Shown here: one piece after another, positions 36,617-46,037 of the stretch
How the letters are laid out: each line of letters starts with the position of its first letter
Position numbering within the stretch: position 1 is the first letter of the stretch
Assembly (NCBI GenBank): GCA_963746265.1
Contig: CAVVAM010000012.1
Location: 124,001 to 188,000 of the forward strand
Length of the DNA: 64,000 nucleotides
Direction of reading: 5' to 3'
Origin: Ilumatobacter sp963746265
GTDB taxonomy: Bacteria; Actinomycetota; Acidimicrobiia; Acidimicrobiales; Ilumatobacteraceae
The notes under the pieces: model-generated
What the model saw: only the letters and a program-made list of their open reading frames with translations
Told to the model about the DNA's origin: nothing
Databases searched by the model: none
Position numbers and translations under genes: made by a program

Positions 36617-39067
36617 GTGAAGACATCTGCGCAGGTGGTCGTGATCGGCGGTGGCGTCGTCGGGGCCTCCGTGCTGTTCCACCTCACCGAGAACGGCTGG
36701 ACCGACGTCGTGCTCGTCGAACGCAAGGAGCTCACGGCCGGCTCGACGTGGCACGCCGCCGGCGGCATGCACACGCTGAACGGCGACCCCAACGTCGCCC
36801 AACTGCAGCAGTACACCGTGCAGCTCTACCGGAAGATCGAGGAGCGGTCAGGGCAGGACTGCTCGATACACCTCCCGGGGGGGATCACGCTCGCGTCCGA
36901 TCGAGACCGCATGGACTGGCTGAACATGGCCGTGGCGCGCGGCCGCTACCTCGGGATGGACGAGCTGGAGATGATCTCACCGAAGGAGGCCCAGGAGCTC
37001 TTTCCCCTGCTCGATCCGCAGTACTTCCTCGGCGCGATGTGGGACCCGGTCGAAGGTCATGTCGACCCGACGGGCGTCACCAACGCCTACGCGATCTGTG
37101 CCCGCCAGGCGGGCGCCGAGATCTCCCGCCAGAACCGGGTCACCGGGCTGGAGCACCGTGCCGACGGCACGTGGACCGTGAGCACGGAGCACGGCGAGAT
37201 CCACGCCGAGCACGTCGTGAACGCCGGCGGGCTGTGGGCCCGCGAGGTCGGGCGCATGGCCGGTCTCGAACTGCCAGTTCTGGCGATGCAGCACCACTAC
37301 CTCGTGACGGAGCCGATGCAGGAGGTCGCCGACCACCTGGCGGCCACCGGCCGGGAGATGCCGATGGCCATGGACTTCACCGGCGAGATCTACATCCGCC
37401 AGGAAGGCGAGGGCATGCTGCTCGGCACTTACGAGCAGAACTCGCGAGCCTGGTCGGAGCACACCACACCCTGGGACTTCGACATGGAGCTCCTGCCGCC
37501 CGACCTCGATCGGATCGAACCCGAGTTGAGCGTGGCGTTCCGTCACTATCCGGCCATGGCGACGGCGGGCATCAAGACGATCGTGAACGGGCCGTTCACG
37601 TTCACGCCCGACGGCAACCCTCTCGTCGGACCGGTGCCGGGCCTACGCAACTACTGGACGGCCTGCGGTGTGATGGCCGGCCTCAGCCAGGGTGGTGGTG
37701 TCGGCCTGGCACTCGCCAACTGGATGACCGAGGGCGATCCCGGATTCGACATCTGGGGCATGGACGTCGCCCGGTTCGGCGACTACGCGACCGCCCCGTA
37801 CACCCGGGTCAAAGCGGAGGAGAACTACCGCCGCCGGTTCCGCATCACGTTCCCGAACGAGGAGCTGCCCGAGGGCCGCAACCTGCAGACCGTGCCCATC
37901 CACGACCGCCTCGTCGAACACAACGCAGTGTTCGGCGCGGACTTCGGGCTCGAGTCGCCGCTGTGGTTCCAGCGGCCCGGCGAGGAGCCCGTCGAGCAGG
38001 TCACGTTCCGGCGTTCGAACGCTTTCGAACTCGTGGGTGAGGAATCTCTCGCCGTCCGGTACGCGGTCGGGCTGACGGAGGTCTCCAACTTCTCGAAGTA
38101 CCGCGTCACGGGACCCGGTGCGGCCAGCTGGCTGCAAGGCCTGTTCACGAACACCCTGCCAAAGGTCGGACGCATCAACCTCACTGCGATCCTCAACGAG
38201 CACGGCCGGGTGATCGGTGAGTTCTCCGTCGTCAGGCTCGGCGATGATGCGTTCTTCCTGTTCAGCTCGCTCGGGGCCACCGAGAGCCACCGTCGCTGGT
38301 TCCTGCAACACCGGCCCGCGGATGCCGCGTTCACGTTCGAGGTGCTCGGGCAGCGCATGGTCGGACTGTCGCTCGCCGGTCCACGGTCGCGCGACGTCCT
38401 CCAGGCGGTCACGAACTTCGACGTCTCGGCCGACAACTTCCGGTTCATGGAATTCCGGCAGTTCGACGTCGGGATGGCGCCATGCGGTGTCGGGCGGATG
38501 ACCTACACCGGTGACCTCGGCTACGAGCTCTGGATGGCGCCCGAACACCAGCGCCACGTGTTCGATGCGCTCATGACCGCCGGCGAGCCACACGGAATCC
38601 GCCTGTTCGGTGTGCGCTCGCTGCTGTCGATGCGCCTCGAGAAGATGTTCGGCACGTGGTTCCGTGAGTACCGGCCGATCTTCACCCCGTTCGAGGCGCG
38701 GATGGACCGGTACGTCAAGTTCGATCACGAGTTCATCGGCCGCGCCGCGCTCGAGTCGGCCGACCCACCGAAGCGGTACCTGTCGTACTTCGAGGTGGAA
38801 CCCGACCCCGACGATCCGGCTGACGTGATCGGCGACGAGCCGATCTGGCACGGCGGCCCGGACGGATGGCGCGTGGTCGGCTGGGTCACGTCCGGCGGGT
38901 ACGCACACTTCTCCGCGAAGTCGCTCGCCCTCGGGTACATCGAGGCGGCCGTCGCCGACGATCCGGCCGGCGGCGCCTTCGAGATCGAGATCATCGGGCA
39001 GCGGCGCCCCGCCACCCTGCTGCACGAGCCGGTGTTCGATCCACAGGGGACGAGGATGCGCAGCTGA
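36617..39067 (+). CDS. dimethylglycine/sarcosine dehydrogenase-like FAD-GcvT fusion, copy 2
   Basis: An 816-residue protein with the same order as the one at 21345 but only distantly similar. The FAD domain starts VVVIGGGVVGASVLFHLTENGW; ELTAGSTWHAAGG has His46 at the site that binds FAD covalently in mammalian DMGDH. The middle FAO_M segment and a C-terminal GcvT folate domain follow (YRVTGPGAASWLQGLFTNTL; RMTYTGDLGYELW; GVRSLLSMRLEKMFGTWFREYRP). Start is GTG 36617 with AAGGAGAG eight bases upstream. Coupled to MttB 1, it could remove the second and third methyl groups of the same substrate into the folate pool. A TetR gene follows directly. Confidence 0.5.
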   Translation: MKTSAQVVVIGGGVVGASVLFHLTENGWTDVVLVERKELTAGSTWHAAGGMHTLNGDPNVAQLQQYTVQLYRKIEERSGQDCSIHLPGGITLASDRDRMDWLNMAVARGRYLGMDELEMISPKEAQELFPLLDPQYFLGAMWDPVEGHVDPTGVTNAYAICARQAGAEISRQNRVTGLEHRADGTWTVSTEHGEIHAEHVVNAGGLWAREVGRMAGLELPVLAMQHHYLVTEPMQEVADHLAATGREMPMAMDFTGEIYIRQEGEGMLLGTYEQNSRAWSEHTTPWDFDMELLPPDLDRIEPELSVAFRHYPAMATAGIKTIVNGPFTFTPDGNPLVGPVPGLRNYWTACGVMAGLSQGGGVGLALANWMTEGDPGFDIWGMDVARFGDYATAPYTRVKAEENYRRRFRITFPNEELPEGRNLQTVPIHDRLVEHNAVFGADFGLESPLWFQRPGEEPVEQVTFRRSNAFELVGEESLAVRYAVGLTEVSNFSKYRVTGPGAASWLQGLFTNTLPKVGRINLTAILNEHGRVIGEFSVVRLGDDAFFLFSSLGATESHRRWFLQHRPADAAFTFEVLGQRMVGLSLAGPRSRDVLQAVTNFDVSADNFRFMEFRQFDVGMAPCGVGRMTYTGDLGYELWMAPEHQRHVFDALMTAGEPHGIRLFGVRSLLSMRLEKMFGTWFREYRPIFTPFEARMDRYVKFDHEFIGRAALESADPPKRYLSYFEVEPDPDDPADVIGDEPIWHGGPDGWRVVGWVTSGGYAHFSAKSLALGYIEAAVADDPAGGAFEIEIIGQRRPATLLHEPVFDPQGTRMRS

Positions 39068-39068
39068 G

Positions 39069-39746
39069 ATGGCCCGTCTCGTCGACCTCGACCGCCGGAC
39101 GGCACTGCTCGACGACGTCGTCACCTACCTCGGTGAGCACGGCCTCGCGAGCGTGTCGCTCCGACCGATGGCGGCCGCACTCGGTGTGAGCGTGAACTCG
39201 CTGATGCACCACTTCGGATCGAAGGACGACCTGATCATCGGCGCACTGCGACGATCGGGGGTGATCCAGCAGGACGTCGAGCGACGCTGGCTCGACCGCC
39301 GACCCGGCATGTCGCAGGCGGACCTGCTCCGAGCGTGGTGGCGCTGGATCACCGCCTCGCCCACGAACCTCGCCATCGTCCGGCTCGGCATCGAGGCGGC
39401 GGCGATGGAGGCCACACTCGACGGTCTGCCGCGACAGGCGCGTGGCGAACAGATCGGACTATGGCGTTCACACATCGAGGACCGGCTCGTCTCGGAGGGA
39501 GTGCCCAACGACGCCGCGATCATCGAGGCCTCGCTCGCGAAGGCGATGTTCACCGGCCTCGTGGTCGACCTGCTGGCAACCGGCCAGAAGGCGCGCCTGA
39601 CCCGGGCGCTCGAAGTCGGCCTCGCACGACTCGAGCAGGTCGTCTGGACGAACGCCGGCCTGTCGGAGCCGCACTACCCCGCCGCGACGCGTCATCGCGA
39701 GCGACACGAACGGCGCCACGCGCAGCCCGGCGACGCTTCGTCGTGA
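39069..39746 (+). CDS. TetR/AcrR-family regulator
   Basis: A 225-residue regulator. The HTH spans residues 10-57: LLDDVVTYLGEHGLASVSLRPMAAALGVSVNSLMHHFGSKDDLIIGALR. The remainder is the helical ligand domain. It starts one base after the stop of the dehydrogenase-like gene, so it is co-transcribed with MttB 1 and probably regulates that operon by feedback. The C-terminal tail is Arg/His-rich and may be a read-on of no importance. Confidence 0.5.
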   Translation: MARLVDLDRRTALLDDVVTYLGEHGLASVSLRPMAAALGVSVNSLMHHFGSKDDLIIGALRRSGVIQQDVERRWLDRRPGMSQADLLRAWWRWITASPTNLAIVRLGIEAAAMEATLDGLPRQARGEQIGLWRSHIEDRLVSEGVPNDAAIIEASLAKAMFTGLVVDLLATGQKARLTRALEVGLARLEQVVWTNAGLSEPHYPAATRHRERHERRHAQPGDASS

Positions 39747-39748
39747 TC

Positions 39749-40030
39749 TCAGGTCTCCCCACGAGCCGCACATCGGCGACCGCGCGCCGGCTCCAGAACC
39801 CGCTCGAACTCCGCGTCATCGACAACGACGACGTGCTCGAGACGATGTTCGACCGTGAACCCGGCGCCGGCGTGGCGATCGAGCCCGAGTGACGTCACGA
39901 GCTCAGCCGCGCCGCCGACGATCTCGTCCGTGGACGAGCCGACCGATCGGCTCGATCACCGGATGGGTCGCGTGACGGAGATCCACCGCCGCTACGACCC
40001 GGGCGTCGCAGCGCGACGATGCGTCACTCG
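39749..40030 (-). pseudogene. frameshifted gene remnant
   Basis: Two minus-strand frames join into one protein-like sequence: DARVVAAVDLRHATHPVIEPIGRLVHG, then after a one-base shift near 39925 DEIVGGAAELVTSLGLDRHAGAGFTV, EHRLEHVVVVDDAEFERVLEPAR and stop at 39749. GC-rich third positions hold in both parts. The family is not recognised. It lies in the convergent spacer behind the TetR gene. Confidence 0.5.
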
Positions 40031-40308
40031 GCGTCGCCAACCCGGTCAGACGACCGGCGGAGGTGACGGACGACATGATCACCCGGTTCGCCGATGTCGC
40101 AGACCTCGGCCCACTCGGAATCGGCAACCTGATCGTGCTCGACCCAACCGACCACGCACCGACGACGACCTGTCGGAGCTGGCAGCGCAGACCGGGTCGT
40201 GAACCGGCCCCACCTCGACCGGGGGCCTGCAGCATCCGCACCGAGCCGATGCGTTCCGGCCGGGCGTCGACGCTTCAGACGTCGACCCCGGGTGCCGATG
40301 ACGATCAC

Positions 40309-40452
40309 ATGGTCCACGACAGCGAGCACTACCAGTACGTCTGTCCGAGGTGCCACCGCAACGTGCTGTTCTTCTGGCGCCCCCCTGCCGAACCGACCTG
40401 CCGCCGCCACCGGCGCTGGTCGATCTTCGGGGTCGCGATGATCCGAGTCTGA
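40309..40452 (+). CDS. putative small zinc-ribbon-like protein
   Basis: A 47-residue frame with YVCPRCHRNVLFFWRPPAEPTCRRH, i.e. a CxxC pair and a C-x2-H pair about 17 residues apart, suggesting a zinc knuckle. An in-frame extension reaches back to GTG 40063. No family is recognised and composition alone could explain it. The rest of the 39747-40508 spacer shows only the remnant at 39749-40030. Confidence 0.5.
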   Translation: MVHDSEHYQYVCPRCHRNVLFFWRPPAEPTCRRHRRWSIFGVAMIRV

Positions 40453-40508
40453 CCCGACACGCCAGGCCCCCCCAGGGACGGACATCCAGACAACCCGGGA
40501 CCGTGCCG

Positions 40509-42557
40509 CTAGAGGTCCTTGACGAGGCGGAGTGCGTCGTACATCGCCGCATGGATGTTGCGGCTGCTGACGGCGTCCCCGATCCGGAAGAGCTGGAATG
40601 CGCCGTCGACGTTCCGAACGAGGCCCTGCGGGCGGCCGTCGATGAGCGCCCCGTAGTCGACGGCACCCAGGTTCGACGACGACGGCTTCAGCTCGAAGTA
40701 CGTGCCTGCGAGGGCCTCGGTGCCGTGGTCGACGACCACCCAGTCGACGTGGCGCACCGACCGGTGGGGCGTGTGATCACTGCCCAACTCCGCGCACAAC
40801 CGTCCGTGCTCCGGTCGGACAGCAAGCACACGCTGATGCGGTGTGATCCGGACCTCACACTCGTTGAACGCCCGGGCGTAGGGCACGTTGTTCATCCCAC
40901 CGACCTCGATGCCGAAGAACCGCTCGGGTGTGACGACCTCGAGGTTCGCTCCCGACCGGGCGATCACCTCCGCGGCCGACAGGGCGGAGTGCGTTCCGTT
41001 GTCGTCGTAGAACAGCACGTCGCCGGTGGGCGCGGCATCCCCACCGAGGACGTCCCAGCTCGTCACCACACGATCGGCGCCCACCTCCAGATCCGGCAAC
41101 TGCGGCTGACCGCCTGTCGCCACGATCACGACATCGGGATCCAGCGATGCGACCAGGTCGCCGTCGGCGTACGTGTCGAACCGGATCTCCACCCCGAGCC
41201 GGGCGCACTCGGCGAGACGCCAATCGACGATGCCCTGGAGATCCTTCCGGCGCGGGTTCCGGACCGCCAGGTTGATCTGGCCGCCGGCCCACGGCATCGC
41301 CTCCAACACGGTGACTGCGTGACCACGCTCGCCCGCGACCCTCGCAGCTTCGAGGCCGGCCGGACCGGCGCCGACGATCACGATCCGCCGCGCCGTCGAC
41401 GCCGGTTCGATGTCGTGCGGCATGGTCTGCTCGCGACTGGTCGCTGCGTTGTGAATGCACAGCGCCTCTCCCGCTTCGTAGATCCGGTCGAGGCAATAGG
41501 TCGCACCGACACACGGACGGATCTCGTCCTCTCGACCCTCGATCACTTTGCGCATGAGGTGGGGTTCGGCCATGAACGCCCGCGTCATCCCGACGAGGTC
41601 GAGTTTGCCGTCGCGGATCGCATGGCGGGCCGACGCGACCTCGTCGACCTTGGCGGCGTGCATCACCGTGAGCTCGGTGTGTTCACGCACCGTTCCCGCG
41701 AAGTCGAGGTGCGGCACCGAGCGCATCCCGTGGATCGGGATCACCTCGGTCAGCGCCACCTCGTCGGCGACATTGCCCCGGATCACGTTGATGAAGTCGA
41801 TCAGACCCTCGGCTTCGATGCGGCCGAGCATGTCGAGACCGACGGAGGTGTCGATGCCGCCTGCGATCTGCTCGTCGATCGCCATCCGGAGCCCCACGAT
41901 GTAGCCGGAGCCGACGCGCTCACGGATGGCCCGCAGCACGCGCCATCCGAACGCCATCCGTGCGTCGAGATCGCCGCCGTACTCGTCGTCGCGCCGATTC
42001 GTCACCGGTGACCAGAACTGGTCGAACAGGTGCCCGTACGACTCGATCTCGATCCCGTCCATGCCGCCGGCCTGCATCCGCTCGGCTGCGTCGGCGTACT
42101 TCCCGACGATGCGGTCGATGTCCCAGTCCTCGGCCTCCTTCGGGATCGCCCGGTGCGCCGGCTCACGCAGCGGCGACGGAGCAACGACGGGCAGCCAGTC
42201 GTCCTGGGCCCACCCGGTGCGGCGGCCGAGGTGAGTGATCTGGATCATGCAGGCGGCGCCATGCTCGTGGACCTCGTCGGTCATCCGGCGGATCCACGGC
42301 ACGATCGCATCGTCGTAGGCATGGAGGTTGCCGAACGCCGGCGGGCTGTCCTCGGCCACCACGGCCGATCCCGCTGTCATCGTGAGGCCGATGCCGCCCT
42401 TCGCCTTCTCGACGTGGTAGAGCCGATAGCGGTCCTTCGGCATACCGTCCTCCGAGTAGGCCGGCTCGTGCGCCGAGGAGAACACCCGGTTCCGCAGCGT
42501 CAGGTGCTTGAGCTGGTAGGGCTGCAGCAGCGGATCGGCCGACGTCTGCTCGGTCAT
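40509..42557 (-). CDS. TMADH/N-methylproline demethylase-like NADH:flavin oxidoreductase
   Basis: A 682-residue flavoprotein: N-terminal FMN TIM barrel (residues 10-340, with IEIESYGHLFDQFWSPVTNRRDDEYGG), a cysteine cluster, then FAD/NAD domains (IVIVGAGPAGLEAARVAGERGH, about residue 388). In TMADH four Cys (C-x2-C-x2-C-x12-C) hold a 4Fe-4S centre; here the segment CVGATYC...ALC keeps three, with Ala at the second position (about residues 348-366). Enzymes of this branch are annotated as N-methylproline demethylases (StcD-like, stachydrine catabolism). It starts 3 bp after putA in the same operon, so N-methylproline or another N-methyl amino acid is a sensible substrate. Dimethylamine-dehydrogenase-like activity is the alternative. 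Confidence 0.5.
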   Translation of the reverse strand: MTEQTSADPLLQPYQLKHLTLRNRVFSSAHEPAYSEDGMPKDRYRLYHVEKAKGGIGLTMTAGSAVVAEDSPPAFGNLHAYDDAIVPWIRRMTDEVHEHGAACMIQITHLGRRTGWAQDDWLPVVAPSPLREPAHRAIPKEAEDWDIDRIVGKYADAAERMQAGGMDGIEIESYGHLFDQFWSPVTNRRDDEYGGDLDARMAFGWRVLRAIRERVGSGYIVGLRMAIDEQIAGGIDTSVGLDMLGRIEAEGLIDFINVIRGNVADEVALTEVIPIHGMRSVPHLDFAGTVREHTELTVMHAAKVDEVASARHAIRDGKLDLVGMTRAFMAEPHLMRKVIEGREDEIRPCVGATYCLDRIYEAGEALCIHNAATSREQTMPHDIEPASTARRIVIVGAGPAGLEAARVAGERGHAVTVLEAMPWAGGQINLAVRNPRRKDLQGIVDWRLAECARLGVEIRFDTYADGDLVASLDPDVVIVATGGQPQLPDLEVGADRVVTSWDVLGGDAAPTGDVLFYDDNGTHSALSAAEVIARSGANLEVVTPERFFGIEVGGMNNVPYARAFNECEVRITPHQRVLAVRPEHGRLCAELGSDHTPHRSVRHVDWVVVDHGTEALAGTYFELKPSSSNLGAVDYGALIDGRPQGLVRNVDGAFQLFRIGDAVSSRNIHAAMYDALRLVKDL

Positions 42558-42560
42558 GGT

Positions 42561-45500
42561 TCAGCCCCTACCTCGATCGTCGTCCGACGCCATCGGCGAA
42601 ACGCTAGTTGCCTCGGCCGACCCGCTCGCGACCCGGCCGTGCCGGTGCAGCGTGATCGTGACCGACTGCTCGCGCAACCAGCGAGGCAGTTCGATCTCGG
42701 GCGCTGCGACCGGTGGCGCGTCGTCGACCGGGACCGACGCCCGATGGCACGCCGAAACGACCTCGTCTTCGAGCTCGACCCCGACCGCCCGGTACCGCAC
42801 GACGCCCGTTGCGAACAGGCGCCGGGCACAGTCGGTCGCAGATTCGTCGCGGCGCTCGCTGACCACCAGGCGGCAACCCACGGTCTTCGCGGCAGCGGCG
42901 GTGAGCGCCCGCTGGCGGTCGGTCGCCTCCGCACCGAACCGAACGAGCACACCGCCGGGCAGCGGCCGGTAGCGGAACTCGTTGCGCTCGACGGTGAGGC
43001 CGGTCGGGTCGTGCGCAACCGAACCGACGGTGTTCCACCACCGCTCGAATCGCCGGGTGACCTCGTCGAGGGCGAAGCGCTCGTCGTCGCTCCAGCGGCA
43101 CAGCGTCGCCACGTAATTCGGCCCACCTGCCTTGGCCGTCGGCCCGACCACCGAGCGCTTCCAACCCCCGAACGGCTGCCGTTGGACGATCGCGCCGGTG
43201 ACGCCTCGATTGACGTAGAGGTTCCCGGCCTCCACCCCGTCGATCCAGTGCTCGATCTCGGACGGATCGAGCGCATGGAGTCCGGCCGTCAGCCCGAACT
43301 CGGTGCCGTTCTGGATCTGGATCGCGTGATCGAGGTCGTCGGCGCGGATGATGCCGAGCACCGGGCCGAAGCACTCGGTCCGGGCGAACCACGAACCAGG
43401 TCGGGTTCCGAGTCGGATGCCCGGCGACCAGAGCCGCCGATCGTCCGATCGGCACTCGGGCGCCAGCAACCATCGCTCACCCTCGTCGAGCGTCGTCAAT
43501 GCCCGCTCCAGTGCCTCCCCCGGAGGCTCGATCAACGGACCGACATCGGTGGCGAGATCGTCGGCGGAGCCGACACGGAGCGTCGCCGCGGCATCGCGGA
43601 CTCGCTCGAGGAAGATCGGGTCGTCGAACAGCGGAGCCTCGACGATCGCGAGACTCGCCGCCGAACACTTCTGGCCGGCGTGACCGAACGCAGACGACAC
43701 GAGGTCCCCTACCGCCTCGTCGATGTCGGCGGTGGCCGAGATGACGAGCGCGTTCTTGCCACTCGTCTCGGCGTGGAGGCGAAGGTCGGGGCGCCAGCGC
43801 AGGAACATCTCCGCAGTCGCGGCGGCGCCGGTCAGGATCACCGCATCGACATCGGGGTGGGTGACGAGGCGGTGGCCGGCGTCGTCATCGGCGGCCGGCA
43901 CGAACTGCAGCACGTCGTTCGGCACCCCTGCCGACCAGCACAGCTCGGCGATCAGCCGGGCGGTGCCGACCGTCTGGGGTGCAGGTTTGAGAATGGCGGT
44001 GTTCCCCGCGGCCAAGCCGGCGAGCACACCGCCGGCTGGGATCGCGAACGGGAAGTTCCACGGCGGGGTGACTACGACCGTGCCGCGTGGCGATGAGGAC
44101 GCACCATCGATCCGTTCGAGCGCCGTCGCTCGGCGGGCGTAGTAGCGGGCGAAGTCGACGGCTTCGGACACCTCGGGGTCGCCCTGCGCGATCGTCTTGC
44201 CGGCTTCGGCGGCCATGACCGCCAGCGCCCGACCGCGGTGCTCCTCGAACCGGTCACCGACCCGGTCGATGATCATCGCTCGTTCGCGGGCACCGAGCGC
44301 CCACCACGCATCCTGCGCGCCGACCGCTGTCGAGACGGCCGCATCGACATCGCTGACCGTGATCGATTCCACAGGATGACGCTCGGGTGGCTCCCCGAGG
44401 ACGTCGTCGATCCAGACTCGGTTGGCGGCACGGGTCCAGTCGGTGTCCGCGGCGTTGACGAACGGTTCGTCCAGTGACGTCGGCGCCGGGGCCCGCCGTC
44501 GATCCTGCCGTCGACGCGAAGCACCGCTGATCGTGTGGCGAGCCGGCACCGCGTCGAGGAACCGTCGAGCCTCGCGATCGAACACGGCCGGATCGGCGGC
44601 GAGGTCGAAGAGATGAGCGAGGAAATTGTCGGGCGACGTGTTCTCGTCGAGCCGGCGCACGAGGTAGGCGATCGCGGCCGGGAAGTCACGCCGAGCGACG
44701 ACGGGTGTGTAGAGCAGGAGATCCCCGGTGACCGCTCGCACCGCGTCGGACTGCGACGGCGACATTCCTTCGAGCATCTCGAACTCGATGCGCGACGGGC
44801 GGCCGGCCGCGACCATGTCGTTGCGAAGGCCGATCGCCCAGGCCACGTCGAACAGGTTGTGGCTGGCGACCCCGACCCGCACGCCGTCATCGAACTCGGG
44901 TGCGCAGAGGATGTCGAGCACCGCCTTGTAGTTCGCGTCGACCTCGGCCTTCGTAGCGAACGGGGCCGGCGTCCAGCCCTGAAGCTCGGCACCGGCGGTC
45001 TCCATGGCGAGGTTCGCTCCTTTCACGAGCCGAACCTTGATCCGTCCCCCGGATCGACGCGCGCGGCGCACGGCCCACTCCCCCAACTCCCGCGCGGCGG
45101 CAGCGACGTCGGGAAGGTAGGCCTGCAACACGATGCCGGCGTCGAGATGCTCGAACTCGGCCTCGTCGAGGAGTCGGCGGAACACGGCGATCGTCAATTC
45201 GAGGTCGGCGTACTCCTCCATGTCGAGGTTGACGAACTTCGGCGGATCGAACGATGCCGCGGTGCGAACGAGCGGTCGCAGCCGTTCCGCCACCCGGGCG
45301 ATCGTGTCGTCGAACGCGAGCACGCTGATCGCCGGGCAGATCGCCGAGATCTTCACCGACACGTAGTCGACGTCGGGCCGGCGCAGACGTTCGTCCACCA
45401 TGCGAAGGCGACGTCGCGCCTCCTCGTCCCCCACGATCGCCTCGCCGAGCACGTTCACGTTGCATCGGATTCCGTCGTTCGCGCGAGCCATGACGTGCTC

Positions 45501-45965
45501 CGCGAACTCGGGATCGGTCGCCGAGAGGATCACTCCGGCCGACTCGGCGCGAAGCCGGCGCTGCACCAGCGGCATGACGATCCACGGAACCCTCGGCGCC
45601 ACGAGAGCGCCGACCCGGAGCATCGATCGGTCGAGGTGTGCGAACGCGGACAGGTCGGCTTCGGCCACGAGATCGGCGAACCGGCGTGCGGCCCGGGCGG
45701 GAATCGACAGGCGACTCACCTCGTCGGTCAGGCGTACGGTGAACTCGGCCGCCGCCGGACTCCGGACGAGCGCAGCGAGCCGACGCCGACGACCGCGATC
45801 GGCCCGACTCGCCGCCGTGTCGAGCTCGGACGCGTTGCGGACGAGTTGTCGCGCCAACTCCACCGCATCGCGCATACGCCGTTCGTCATGCGGTCGGTCG
45901 CTCGCAGGGGCGTTGCCGGCGGCGCCCGCGGATCCCACGCGCTGCTCCACGCTGTTCGGTTCCAT
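42561..45965 (-). CDS. putA: bifunctional proline dehydrogenase / P5C dehydrogenase
   Basis: A 1134-residue fused enzyme oxidising proline to glutamate. The FAD barrel of proline dehydrogenase covers about residues 90-440 (FVNLDMEEYADLELTIAVFRRLLDE; IVLQAYLPD; RIKVRLVKGANLAMETAGAELQGW). The aldehyde dehydrogenase part covers about 480-960 (VVVTPPWNFPFAIPAGG; ILTGAAATAEMFLRW; GHAGQKCSAASLAIVEA, catalytic Cys near 764; TECFGPVLGIIR). A C-terminal ALDH-like extension of about 170 residues follows. No ribbon-helix-helix DNA-binding domain is present, so regulation must come from elsewhere, likely the divergent PAS-AraC gene. The next gene, a demethylase, follows after 3 bp. Confidence 0.5.
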   Translation of the reverse strand: MEPNSVEQRVGSAGAAGNAPASDRPHDERRMRDAVELARQLVRNASELDTAASRADRGRRRRLAALVRSPAAAEFTVRLTDEVSRLSIPARAARRFADLVAEADLSAFAHLDRSMLRVGALVAPRVPWIVMPLVQRRLRAESAGVILSATDPEFAEHVMARANDGIRCNVNVLGEAIVGDEEARRRLRMVDERLRRPDVDYVSVKISAICPAISVLAFDDTIARVAERLRPLVRTAASFDPPKFVNLDMEEYADLELTIAVFRRLLDEAEFEHLDAGIVLQAYLPDVAAAARELGEWAVRRARRSGGRIKVRLVKGANLAMETAGAELQGWTPAPFATKAEVDANYKAVLDILCAPEFDDGVRVGVASHNLFDVAWAIGLRNDMVAAGRPSRIEFEMLEGMSPSQSDAVRAVTGDLLLYTPVVARRDFPAAIAYLVRRLDENTSPDNFLAHLFDLAADPAVFDREARRFLDAVPARHTISGASRRRQDRRRAPAPTSLDEPFVNAADTDWTRAANRVWIDDVLGEPPERHPVESITVSDVDAAVSTAVGAQDAWWALGARERAMIIDRVGDRFEEHRGRALAVMAAEAGKTIAQGDPEVSEAVDFARYYARRATALERIDGASSSPRGTVVVTPPWNFPFAIPAGGVLAGLAAGNTAILKPAPQTVGTARLIAELCWSAGVPNDVLQFVPAADDDAGHRLVTHPDVDAVILTGAAATAEMFLRWRPDLRLHAETSGKNALVISATADIDEAVGDLVSSAFGHAGQKCSAASLAIVEAPLFDDPIFLERVRDAAATLRVGSADDLATDVGPLIEPPGEALERALTTLDEGERWLLAPECRSDDRRLWSPGIRLGTRPGSWFARTECFGPVLGIIRADDLDHAIQIQNGTEFGLTAGLHALDPSEIEHWIDGVEAGNLYVNRGVTGAIVQRQPFGGWKRSVVGPTAKAGGPNYVATLCRWSDDERFALDEVTRRFERWWNTVGSVAHDPTGLTVERNEFRYRPLPGGVLVRFGAEATDRQRALTAAAAKTVGCRLVVSERRDESATDCARRLFATGVVRYRAVGVELEDEVVSACHRASVPVDDAPPVAAPEIELPRWLREQSVTITLHRHGRVASGSAEATSVSPMASDDDRGRG

Positions 45966-45989
45966 GTCGTCCAGTGAACAGCGGACCGT

Positions 45990-46014
45990 TTCGTGCCGCT
46001 AGCACGAATCGTGC
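45990..46014. promoter_or_regulatory. inverted-repeat operator between putA and AraC-type gene
   Basis: TTCGTGC (45990-45996), five bases, GCACGAA (46002-46008), and overlapping it GCACGAATCGTGC, a perfect 13-bp palindrome (46002-46014). Three half-sites in a 72-bp divergent spacer suggest binding by the AraC-type regulator and mutual control of both promoters. Confidence 0.5.
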
Positions 46015-46037
46015 GGGGCTACGCTCCATTCGTACCA

